Source of the DNA: Chloroflexota bacterium
GTDB taxonomy: Bacteria; Chloroflexota; Dehalococcoidia; UBA2979
Length of the DNA: 12,092 bases
Reading direction: 5' to 3'
Assembly: GCA_016875695.1 (NCBI GenBank)
Contig: VGPB01000041.1
Coordinates: 1 to 12,092 of the forward strand
Shown here piece after piece: positions 1 to 5,625 of the stretch (within the stretch, counting starts at the first letter, position 1; each line of letters starts with the position of its first letter). The position numbers and the translations under genes are program-made. The notes beneath the pieces were generated by a model. That model saw nothing but the letters and a program-made list of their open reading frames with translations. It made no database searches and was not told where the DNA came from.

Positions 1-250
1 CAGGCGGAGCTGCTCGCGCGGGCGGTGGCGGGGGAGCTCGGCCTGCCGCTCACGGGCGCGCTGCGGCGCACGCGTGGCACGGCGGCACGCGAACGTCACG
101 GGCGCGTTCGCCGCGACGCCGGTGCGGGGATGCGTGCTGCTCGTCGACGACGTCACGACGACGGGCGCGACCCTCGACGCCGGGGCCGGGGTGCTGCTCC
201 TGGCCGGTGCAGCACGCGTGTTCGTACTGGCGGTTGCCCGCGAGGACTGA
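1..250 (+). pseudogene. ComF-family phosphoribosyltransferase, 3' part, frame broken
   Basis: Seen: from base 1 the first frame reads QAELLARAVAGELGLPL and then an RRTRGT block, as in the middle of ComF/GntX-type phosphoribosyltransferases. The rest of the domain is in another frame from about base 83: HANVTGAF, then the PRPP-binding loop LLVDDVTTTGATLDA at about 140-184, ending at TGA 248-250. Both halves have strong G/C third positions in their own frame, so both were coding. Family knowledge: between the RTR motif and the NV.GAF motif ComF proteins normally have about ten more residues (Q..L...ER), which are missing here. This suggests a small deletion, not a multiple of three, rather than one miscalled base. 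The family takes part in DNA uptake in some bacteria, but many members have no known role. The 5' end lies outside the window. A sequencing or assembly error is the main alternative. Confidence 0.7.
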
Positions 251-296
251 GCGGCGTATCACATTCGCCGGTAGTTCCGGGGCGCACAACCCGCTG

Positions 297-318
297 GCGT
301 TCGCGCTGCGTATGCTCC
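297..318 (+). promoter_or_regulatory. Possible promoter of the sugar kinase (-10 TATGCT)
   Basis: A TATGCT hexamer at 311-316 lies about 40 nt before the kinase start. The block GCGTTCG, 2 nt, CTGCGTATGCTCC (297-318) recurs almost unchanged before the glycosylase gene at 3303-3326. No convincing -35 hexamer is visible at 17-18 bp. The support is the recurrence and position, so this is tentative. Confidence 0.3.
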
Positions 319-356
319 ACGATCGGTTGGCTACGCTTCGTGCCTCGGAGGCGCGC

Positions 357-1316
357 GTGATTATCGCCGTTGCCCTGAACCCCGCCATCGATCAGACCGT
401 CGAAGTCGACCACTTCCACGAGGCCGACACCAACCGCGTGCTCGGCATCCGCTACGACATCGGCGGGAAGGGCATCAACGTCGCGCGCGCGCTGAAGGAG
501 ATCGGCTGCGAGGCGCTGGCGACGGGTTTCGCTGCCGGCCAGCGCGGGCGGATGATCGAGGATCAGCTGCTCGACGACGGCATCGGCTGCGACTTCGTCG
601 ACGTGCCGGGCGAGACGCGCACGAACATCACCATCTTGGACCGCTCGACGCACCGTCACACGCAGCTCGCGCTGGCCGGGCCGTTCGTGTCGGACGCCGC
701 CGGTATCGCGCTGCGCGAGCGGCTGCGGCGGCGCGTGCGCGCCTCGACGTGGCTGGTGCTCGCGGGCTCGATCCCGCCGCCCGGCGACGCGGCGCTGTAC
801 GTGGAGCTGATCCGCATGGCCGAGGAGCGCGGAGGATGCAGCGCGCTGGACGCCGACGGACCGATCGTGGAGGCGGTGCTGGCGTCGGGCGTGCGGCCGA
901 CGCTGCTTAAGATCAACGCGGACGAGCTCGCGCGGCTGCGGCACGAGCCGGCGCTGGGCGAGCCGGCAGCGGCGCTAGAAGCCGCGCGGCAGCTGCACGC
1001 GCGTAGCCATGTGGAACGTGTGGTGGTGACACTGGGGGCGGGCGGCGCGATCGCGGTGTCGGCGGAGGGTGAGTTCATCGTGGCGTCGCCGGACGTGGAC
1101 GTGATCTCGGCGGTGGGCGCGGGCGACGCGTTCATGGCGGGACTGATGTACGGGCTGGTCAAGCAGCAACCGTGGGCGCACGCGCTGGAGCTGGCCGCCT
1201 CGGCCGGCGCGGCCGCCTGCCTGACGCGTGGCCCGCTGTGCGAGGGCGCCGACGTCTGGCGCCTGCTCCCCGGCGCGCACGCCGAGCGGCTCGCGGCCCC
1301 CGTGGTCGTCGGCTAG
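357..1316 (+). CDS. PfkB-family hexose-phosphate kinase (1-phosphofructokinase / 6-phosphofructokinase type)
   Basis: A 319-aa cytoplasmic kinase of the PfkB/ribokinase superfamily, FruK/LacC/Pfk-2 branch, which phosphorylates a sugar phosphate with ATP. Seen: N-terminal ALNPAID at residues 6-12, typical of the 1-phosphofructokinase branch; the GGKGINVA sugar-binding motif at 36-43; a TRTN segment; an LLKINADEL segment in the place of the family KPN..EL motif; and the C-terminal SAVGAGDAF motif with the catalytic-base Asp at residue 257. Length is normal for the family (about 300-320). I chose GTG 357 because GGAGG at 347-351 stands 5 nt upstream and the protein then begins directly with the first beta strand; the frame is open further upstream but that part is not kinase-like. 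The substrate (fructose-1-P, fructose-6-P or tagatose-6-P) cannot be told from sequence, and no PTS gene is next to it. It starts about 106 nt after the broken ComF frame. Confidence 0.9.
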   Translation: MIIAVALNPAIDQTVEVDHFHEADTNRVLGIRYDIGGKGINVARALKEIGCEALATGFAAGQRGRMIEDQLLDDGIGCDFVDVPGETRTNITILDRSTHRHTQLALAGPFVSDAAGIALRERLRRRVRASTWLVLAGSIPPPGDAALYVELIRMAEERGGCSALDADGPIVEAVLASGVRPTLLKINADELARLRHEPALGEPAAALEAARQLHARSHVERVVVTLGAGGAIAVSAEGEFIVASPDVDVISAVGAGDAFMAGLMYGLVKQQPWAHALELAASAGAAACLTRGPLCEGADVWRLLPGAHAERLAAPVVVG

Positions 1317-1376
1317 CGGCGCCGCGACAGCGACTTCCTCCGGCTTCGGCGGCCGGCTCGCGTTGGGACCTGGTAC

Positions 1377-1399
1377 GTGACGCCAGGTACGGGCGTCAC
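1377..1399 (+). terminator. Hairpin after the sugar kinase, possible terminator
   Basis: GTGACGCC (1377-1384) and GGCGTCAC (1392-1399) form a perfect 8-bp stem with a 7-nt loop, about 60 nt after the kinase stop and 140 nt before glyA. The loop and the left flank both contain GGTACG. No T-run follows, so an intrinsic terminator is only one reading; an operator or chance dyad are others. Confidence 0.3.
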
Positions 1400-1542
1400 T
1401 GAGGGGTCGAACGAAGCCAGGTGCGCGCTCGAATCGCGGTCGCGCGGGGGCTGCGCTACCGTACGAGGGCTTCACGTTCGGCATGGCGCGCCCTGCGGGC
1501 GGTACAGCGCGGCATAGCGCGGCACAGAGGAGGCGGCACGGC

Positions 1543-2823
1543 ATGACGATTGACATCCAGACCGCGGCTCGCGCGGGGGACGTGCTCGCCGCTGCCGACT
1601 CGCAGATCGCGGCGGCGCTCGCGCGCGAGGAGGCACGCCAGCGCGGCACGCTCGAGATGATCGCTTCGGAGAACTTCACGTCGGCGGCGGTGCTGGAGGT
1701 CGTCGGCAGCGTGCTGACGAACAAGTACGCCGAGGGCTACCCGGGCAAGCGCTACTACGGCGGATGCGAGTTCATCGACGAGATCGAGACGCTCGCCATC
1801 GAGCGCGCGCGTGCGCTGTTCGGTGCGGAGCACGCGAACGTGCAGCCGCACTCCGGGGCGCAGGCGAACATGGGCGTGTACATGGGCGTGATCAAGCCCG
1901 GCGACACGGTCATGGGCATGAAGCTCGACCAGGGCGGCCACCTCACGCATGGCTCGAACGTGAACTTCTCTGGCAAGCTCTACCGCTTCGTGTCGTACGG
2001 CGTCGAACGCGAGCGCGAGACGATCGACTACGAGCAGATGGCGGCGCTGGCGCGGGAGCACCGCCCGAAGGTGATCGTGGTCGGTGCGACGGCGTATCCG
2101 CGCGTGATCGACTTCCCGCACGCGCGCGCGATCGCGGACGAGGTGGGCGCGCTGCTGATGGCGGACATGGCGCACATCGCGGGCCTGGTCGCGGCGGGCG
2201 TGCACCCGACGCCGGTGGGGCACGCGCAGCTGATCACGTCGAGCACGCACAAGACGTTGCGCGGGCCGCGCGGCGGGCTGATTCTGTGCGACGCTGCGTA
2301 CGCGCGGTCGATTGACCGCGGCGTGTTCCCCGGCGCGCAGGGCGGTCCGCTGATGCACGTCGTCGCGGGGAAGGCGGTCGCGTTCCTCGAGGCGGCGACC
2401 CCGGAGTTCAGCGCGTACGCGCGGCAGATCGTGGAGAACGCGCAGGCGCTCGCCGAGACGCTACTCGACGCGGGGCTGCGCATCGTGAGCGGCGGCACGG
2501 ACAACCACCTGCTGTTGGTGGACGTCACGCCGAAGGGGCTGAACGGGCAGCAGGCGGAGGACGCGCTGGCGCGCTGCGGGATCATCGTGAACAAGAACGC
2601 GATCCCGTACGACACGCTGCCGCCGGCGGTGGCGTCGGGCATCCGCATCGGCACGCCCGCGCTGACGTCGCGCGGGCTCGGCGCGCAGGAGCTGCGCCGG
2701 GTGGGCGTGCTGATCGCGGAGGTGCTCGACGCGCCGGACGACGCTGCCGTGCAGCGGCGCGCGAGCGAGGCGGTGCAGGCGCTGTGCGCCGCCTACCCCG
2801 CGCCGGGGGTGCCGGCGGCATAG
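1543..2823 (+). CDS. glyA: Serine hydroxymethyltransferase
   Basis: A 426-aa PLP enzyme that interconverts serine plus tetrahydrofolate with glycine plus 5,10-methylene-tetrahydrofolate in the cytoplasm, the main supply of one-carbon units. Seen in order: EMIASENFTS near the N-terminus; NKYAEGYPGKRYYGG, which contributes to the substrate and folate site; QPHSGAQAN; ADMAHIAGL; the PLP-lysine motif STHKTLRGPRGG with Lys237; FPGAQGGPLMH; and the C-terminal SGIRIGTPALTSRG. Everything is present and the length is normal. ATG 1543 is chosen because AGAGGAGG at 1526-1533 lies 9 nt upstream; the frame is open to an ATG at 1483, but the extra residues are arginine-rich and not family-like. The 226-nt gap before it holds a hairpin and a weak -10-like TACCGT at 1457-1462, so it is probably transcribed alone. 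A strong dyad follows at 2846-2875. One minor variant: GATAYP where GASAYS is usual. Confidence 0.97.
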   Translation: MTIDIQTAARAGDVLAAADSQIAAALAREEARQRGTLEMIASENFTSAAVLEVVGSVLTNKYAEGYPGKRYYGGCEFIDEIETLAIERARALFGAEHANVQPHSGAQANMGVYMGVIKPGDTVMGMKLDQGGHLTHGSNVNFSGKLYRFVSYGVERERETIDYEQMAALAREHRPKVIVVGATAYPRVIDFPHARAIADEVGALLMADMAHIAGLVAAGVHPTPVGHAQLITSSTHKTLRGPRGGLILCDAAYARSIDRGVFPGAQGGPLMHVVAGKAVAFLEAATPEFSAYARQIVENAQALAETLLDAGLRIVSGGTDNHLLLVDVTPKGLNGQQAEDALARCGIIVNKNAIPYDTLPPAVASGIRIGTPALTSRGLGAQELRRVGVLIAEVLDAPDDAAVQRRASEAVQALCAAYPAPGVPAA

Positions 2824-2845
2824 CGCGCGGCTGTGCGGGGATGGA

Positions 2846-2875
2846 CGAAGGGGGCGCCCATGGGCGCCCCCTTCG
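2846..2875. terminator. Perfect 30-nt palindrome between convergent genes, bidirectional terminator
   Basis: Bases 2846-2860 and 2861-2875 are exact reverse complements (15 + 15), giving a hairpin with stem CGAAGGGGGCGCC and a CATG tip. It lies 23 nt after the glyA stop and 26 nt after the stop of the minus-strand gene at 2902, where a shared terminator is expected. There is no long T-run on either side (only CTTCG), so termination may rely on stem strength or Rho. Confidence 0.65.
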
Positions 2876-2901
2876 CTCGCTGGTGCGACCTGCCGCGCGC
2901 G

Positions 2902-3242
2902 CTAGTTTGCAGGGGTTGCGGTTGCGGCTGGGCGCACGCGTGGGGCGCGCCGCGTGTCGCCGAGCTCGTCGCGCCGGTCGAGGCGGTGCTCGACGATGTC
3001 GACGATGGCTTGGCCGATCGCGCGGCGGGCCTCGGGCGGAAGGCTCGGGTCGACGTACAGCCGGCAGAGCACGGTGAGCACGGGGTGCGCGCGCGGGGAC
3101 TGCGCCACACGGCGGCAGATGCGCGCGGCGGTGAGCTCGCGGTCGCGGCAGCGCCGGACGCCGCCGAGACGGCCGACGTGGCGCTCGCCGCTAGCGCGGC
3201 CGCGAGCACGGCAGGGACGACTGCATGCTTCCAGATGTTCAC
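2902..3242 (-). CDS. Small probable secreted protein, frame shifted after the signal peptide
   Basis: Function not recognised. Seen on the minus strand: AAGGAG (3254-3249) lies 6 nt before GTG 3242-3240, followed by a signal-peptide-like start: a short charged part (MNIWKH), a hydrophobic Ala/Val/Leu stretch, then ASATSAVSAASG. Past about base 3150 this frame becomes Ser/Pro-rich noise that would run through the palindrome into glyA. The frame one base back reads a protein-like stretch with nearly all G/C third positions (RELTAARICRRVAQSPRA, then LYVDPSLPPEARRAIGQA and VDIVEHRLDRRDELGD) and stops at TAG 2904-2902, just before the terminator. G/C third-position bias favours the first frame for the N-terminus and the second for the rest, so one base seems to be missing near 3120-3180. 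Whole length would be about 113 aa. The mature part looks helical and charged, with two Cys. It is convergent with glyA and divergent from the glycosylase gene. Confidence 0.5.
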
Positions 3243-3264
3243 CGTGGGCTCCTTCGGTGCGTGG

Positions 3265-3284
3265 GGAAGGACTAGGGTCCTTCC
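3265..3284. promoter_or_regulatory. Palindrome in the divergent intergenic region, possible operator
   Basis: GGAAGGAC (3265-3272) and GTCCTTCC (3277-3284) form a perfect 8-bp inverted repeat around TAGG. It sits between the minus-strand gene start (3242) and the plus-strand glycosylase start (3360), where a regulator of both genes could bind. A 5' UTR hairpin of the minus-strand transcript is the alternative. Confidence 0.35.
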
Positions 3285-3302
3285 AACGACGCCCGGGGCC
3301 GC

Positions 3303-3326
3303 GCGTTCGGCGGCTGCGTATACTCC
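3303..3326 (+). promoter_or_regulatory. Possible promoter of the glycosylase gene (-10 TATACT)
   Basis: TATACT at 3319-3324 stands 35 nt before ATG 3360, inside the block GCGTTCG, 4 nt, CTGCGTATACTCC. That block matches the one upstream of the sugar kinase (297-318) except for one base in the -10 and the spacer length. No clear -35 hexamer is seen. Confidence 0.4.
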
Positions 3327-3359
3327 GGCCGCTGGAGCCGTGCAGCGGGGAGGGCGAGC

Positions 3360-3898
3360 ATGCCGAGGACAGCTGCGACGAGCCGGCCGGCAGCGCGGGG
3401 GCGCGCCAGTCGGCCCCGGATGCGCCCGCGGAGCATCGCGCGCCGGAGCAGATCAAGGCGAAGGCGCTTGCGGACTTCCTCGACGTGATGAGTCGCGCGG
3501 TGTTCCAGTCGGGGATGTCGTGGCGGGTGGTGAACGCGAAGTGGGCCGGGACACGGGAGGTGCTGGCGGGGTTTGACCCGCTGGTGCTGGCCGCGTGGGG
3601 CGAGGTGGAACTGGACCGGGCCGCGCAGGACGCGCGGCTGATCCGCAACCGCCGCAAGATCGCCGCCGTGGTGGACAACGCGCGCACGATGCTCGAGCTG
3701 GCGGACGACGCGAAGGCGTTTCGCCGCTACCTGCGCTCGCACGAGGACTTCGAGGCGCTCGTGGCGGCGCTGCGCAAGCGCTTCAAGTTCCTCGGCGACA
3801 TGGGCGCGTACTACTTCCTCTACGTGGTCGGCGAGGCGGTGCCGGACTACGAGGCGTACTGCCGCGCGCACGGCGTGACGCCGATGGGGGAGCGGTAG
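3360..3898 (+). CDS. Tag-like DNA glycosylase (DNA-3-methyladenine glycosylase I family), start region frameshifted
   Basis: A base-excision-repair glycosylase of the HhH superfamily, adenine-glycosylase (Tag) family. Seen: FQSGMSW (about 3504-3524), matching FQAGLSW of E. coli Tag; an IRNRRKIAAVVDNAR block (from about 3643), matching IRHRGKIQAIIGNAR; and FKFLGDMGAYYFLYVVGE near the end, matching the FKFVG...CYSF region. Stop is TAG 3896-3898. The Tag N-terminal block that supplies zinc ligands (RC.W..., YH..EWG) is absent, and the pocket Glu before FQ.G.SW is Ala here, so substrate choice may differ. Start problem: GGGGAGGG (3347-3354) lies 5 nt before ATG 3360, but that ATG is in a different frame and meets a stop near 3486; the domain frame has no start codon after the promoter until GTG 3485/ATG 3488, which would remove the first helix. 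One missing base near 3360-3420 (for instance just after the ATG or in the G5 run near 3400) would join them. Divergent from the small secreted-protein gene. Confidence 0.75.
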
Positions 3899-3926
3899 CG
3901 GCGCCCCGGGCGGCGCGCCGGGCGCA

Positions 3927-3956
3927 TTGACCCTCGGGGGAGCGCGTTTCTATACT
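3927..3956 (+). promoter_or_regulatory. Sigma-70-type promoter of the rpsF operon
   Basis: TTGACC (-35) at 3927-3932 and TATACT (-10) at 3951-3956 are separated by 18 bp, the best promoter match in the window. It follows the glycosylase stop by 28 nt and predicts a transcript start near 3963, leaving a 5' leader of about 135 nt before rpsF. Confidence 0.7.
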
Positions 3957-3980
3957 CGGCGGGCTCATGGGCGCCCGCCG
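3957..3980 (+). promoter_or_regulatory. GC hairpin at the start of the rpsF leader
   Basis: CGGCGGGC (3957-3964) and GCCCGCCG (3973-3980) form a perfect 8-bp stem with loop TCATGGGC. It overlaps the predicted transcript start, so only part may be in the RNA. The rest of the leader (to 4098) contains several CCG/CGG segments. Known: many bacteria autoregulate rpsF-rpsR through an S6:S18-binding leader RNA; I cannot show that structure here by eye. Confidence 0.25.
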
Positions 3981-4098
3981 GGCGTCTCCGTCCGTCCGCG
4001 GCCGCGTCGGTGCGCGCGGCGCGGCTCGATTCCGTTCTGTTCATGCGTGAGCCTGCCGGGGCCGCGCGTCCGGTGTGCCGGGGATCGTAGGGGGTTGC

Positions 4099-4632
4099 TT
4101 GGACCAGGCGCTTAAGGAGTACGAGCTCGTCTACATCGTGAGCCCGCGGGTGGCCGCCGACACTGTCGCGAGCGTCATTGAGCGCGTGAGCGCAGTGGTG
4201 ACGGACGGCGGGGGCGAGGTGCTCACGACGGACAACTGGGGGCGGCGGCGGCTGGCGTACCCGATCAAGCGCTTCTTCGAGGGCACGTACGTGGTGAACA
4301 CGCTGCGCATGCCCGCGTCGCAGGCCAAGCCCCTGGAGGCCGCGCTCGAGATCTCGGAGGAGGTGCTGCGGCACCTGCTCACGACGGGGATCATCCAGCA
4401 GCCGACGCGCCGCGGCGATCGGCGCGACGACGACCGCGAGCGGCCCGCGCCGATGGCGGACGCGCCGACGGCGCTGGCGGCGGCCGCGCCGCCTCCGCCC
4501 ATACCCGCGTCCGCCGCGTCCGAGGCGCCCGCCGCAGCGGCCGCGGAGAGTACGATGGAGCCGGTCGCGGCGCCCCCGGCGAACGACGCCTCTCGCGATG
4601 AGGCGCCCGCCGAGGCCGCTTCCGACGCATAG
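4099..4632 (+). CDS. rpsF: 30S ribosomal protein S6 with long Ala/Pro-rich tail
   Basis: S6 binds 16S rRNA in the platform of the small subunit together with S18. Seen: YELVYIVSPR at residues 8-17, a central GGEVLTTDNWGRRRLAYPIK block, GTYVVNTLRM and the helix EISEEVLRHLL, covering the roughly 95-residue S6 fold. Residues from about 102 to 177 are a tail: first charged (RRGDRRDDDRERP), then rich in Ala, Pro and Glu and probably disordered. Many S6 proteins have a short acidic tail; about 75 residues is long. I chose TTG 4099 because TAGGGGG lies just upstream and the protein then begins MDQALKEYELV, close to the usual S6 start; GTG 4075 in the same frame would add 8 residues and has no ribosome-binding site. 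First gene of the rpsF-ssb-rpsR cluster; ssb follows after 30 nt. Confidence 0.95.
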   Translation: MDQALKEYELVYIVSPRVAADTVASVIERVSAVVTDGGGEVLTTDNWGRRRLAYPIKRFFEGTYVVNTLRMPASQAKPLEAALEISEEVLRHLLTTGIIQQPTRRGDRRDDDRERPAPMADAPTALAAAAPPPPIPASAASEAPAAAAAESTMEPVAAPPANDASRDEAPAEAASDA

Positions 4633-4662
4633 CGCGCAACTCCCCCGCGGAGGAGGGCCCGC

Positions 4663-5085
4663 ATGGCCAGCCTGAACAAAGTTATGATCATCGGGAACCT
4701 CGGGGCGGACCCCGAGATGCGGTACACGGCGAACGGCAGCGCCGTGACGGAGTTTCGCGTCGCCGCGAGCGACAGCTGGACGGACCAGTCCGGCGAACGC
4801 CGCGAGCGCACCGAGTGGTTCACGGTGATCACGTGGAACCGGCTCGCGGAGACGTGCGCGCAGTACCTTGCCAAGGGGCGCCAGGTCTACGTCGAGGGGC
4901 GGCTGCAGACGCGCTCCTGGGACGGCCAGGACGGACAGAAGCACTATAAGACCGAGGTGATCGCGGAGACGGTGCGCTTCCTGGGCAGCCGCGATGATCG
5001 CGGCGGCGGCGGGGCCTACGCACAGCCGCTGCCCGTGGGCGCGGACGCTGCGGGCGACCTCGAGGCGGACGACCTGCCGTTCTAG
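4663..5085 (+). CDS. ssb: Single-stranded DNA-binding protein
   Basis: A 140-aa SSB, which as a tetramer coats single-stranded DNA during replication and repair and recruits partners through its C-terminal tip. Seen: the OB-fold from LNKVMIIGNLGADPEMRYT through FRVAASDSW, WFTVITWNRLAE and GRQVYVEGRLQTRSW to about residue 107; a short glycine-rich linker (DDRGGGGAYAQP); and the acidic tip LEADDLPF, matching the conserved DDIPF-type end that binds replication and repair proteins. The linker is shorter than in E. coli SSB (about 178 aa). Start ATG 4663 has GGAGGAGGG at 4649-4657 close upstream. Its place between rpsF and rpsR is the common bacterial arrangement. Confidence 0.98.
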   Translation: MASLNKVMIIGNLGADPEMRYTANGSAVTEFRVAASDSWTDQSGERRERTEWFTVITWNRLAETCAQYLAKGRQVYVEGRLQTRSWDGQDGQKHYKTEVIAETVRFLGSRDDRGGGGAYAQPLPVGADAAGDLEADDLPF

Positions 5086-5094
5086 TTCGCGTGG

Positions 5095-5110
5095 CGCGCC
5101 GGGCGGCGCG
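5095..5110 (+). other. Small GC hairpin between ssb and rpsR
   Basis: CGCGCC (5095-5100) and GGCGCG (5105-5110) can pair around GGGC, 10 nt after the ssb stop. There is no T-run and rpsR begins 18 nt later, so it is more likely an attenuating or mRNA-stabilising stem, or chance in GC-rich DNA, than a true terminator. Confidence 0.25.
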
Positions 5111-5127
5111 GGGAGACGTACGAGCGC

Positions 5128-5532
5128 ATGATGACGATGGACACCACCCCGGCCTCCACTGCTGCCGACGCGCTCCTCGCGGAGGCTCCGCGCGACGCGC
5201 GTCCGGAGCGCCCCGAACGGGGTGAGCGCGGCGGTGACCGCGACGGCGGGGACCGCCGGCGCACGGGCGCGCGGCGGCGCGGCTGCGAGTTCTGCATCGA
5301 CAAGATCGACATGCCGGACTACAAGGACGTCACGCTGATGCGCCGCTACGTTACTGATCGTGGGAAGCTGGACCCGCGGCGGAAGGCCGGCACGTGCGCG
5401 AAGCACCAGCGCAAGGTCGCGGGGGCGGTGAAGCGCGCGCGGCACTTGGCGCTGCTGCCGTACACCTCGGAGCACGTGCGCCTGTCCGGCGTGCTCGCCG
5501 GCCGGCCCGCGCCGTCGGGCGGTCGCCGCTAG
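5128..5532 (+). CDS. rpsR: 30S ribosomal protein S18, zinc-binding (C+) form with long N-terminal extension
   Basis: S18 binds next to S6 on the 16S rRNA platform. Seen: core CEFC, then IDMPDYKDVTLMRRYVTDRG, KLDPRRKAGTCAKHQRKVAG and AVKRARHLALLPYTSEH. Cys53, Cys56, Cys90 and His93 form a CxxC...CxxH set, so this is the cysteine-bearing form that probably binds zinc; paralogous C-minus S18 proteins in other bacteria lack it. At 134 aa it is much longer than the usual 70-90: residues 1-52 are an extension that is Ala/Pro-rich at first and then Arg/Gly/Asp-rich, and a short tail follows the core. Start ATG 5128 has GGGGAG at 5110-5115, about 12 nt away; ATG 5131 or 5137 in the same frame would also serve. 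The usual rplI does not follow; the next gene is a parvulin-like protein 93 nt on. Confidence 0.95.
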   Translation: MMTMDTTPASTAADALLAEAPRDARPERPERGERGGDRDGGDRRRTGARRRGCEFCIDKIDMPDYKDVTLMRRYVTDRGKLDPRRKAGTCAKHQRKVAGAVKRARHLALLPYTSEHVRLSGVLAGRPAPSGGRR

Positions 5533-5625
5533 CCGGGGACGTGGCACCGGGAGCGCGGGGCGAACGCCGCAAGCGGTAGGCGCGCAGTCGCGCCCACGGA
5601 CCGCGCAACTGCCAGGAGGGCGAGC

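Noticed and set aside
207..356. Upstream extension of the sugar kinase frame
   Set aside because: The extra residues overlap the ComF remnant, have no family similarity, and GTG 357 has a good ribosome-binding site.
153..944. Minus-strand open frame opposite the sugar kinase
   Set aside because: Antisense shadow with His/Arg-rich composition and no start signal; the plus strand carries clear PfkB motifs.
1317..1542. Glycine riboswitch or other known aptamer before glyA
   Set aside because: I see no tandem conserved aptamer core, only one simple hairpin.
3901..3925. GCGCCC / GGGCGC dyad after the glycosylase gene as a terminator
   Set aside because: Possible but only six pairs with a 13-nt loop, no T-run, and several equally weak pairings in the same bases; not strong enough to list.
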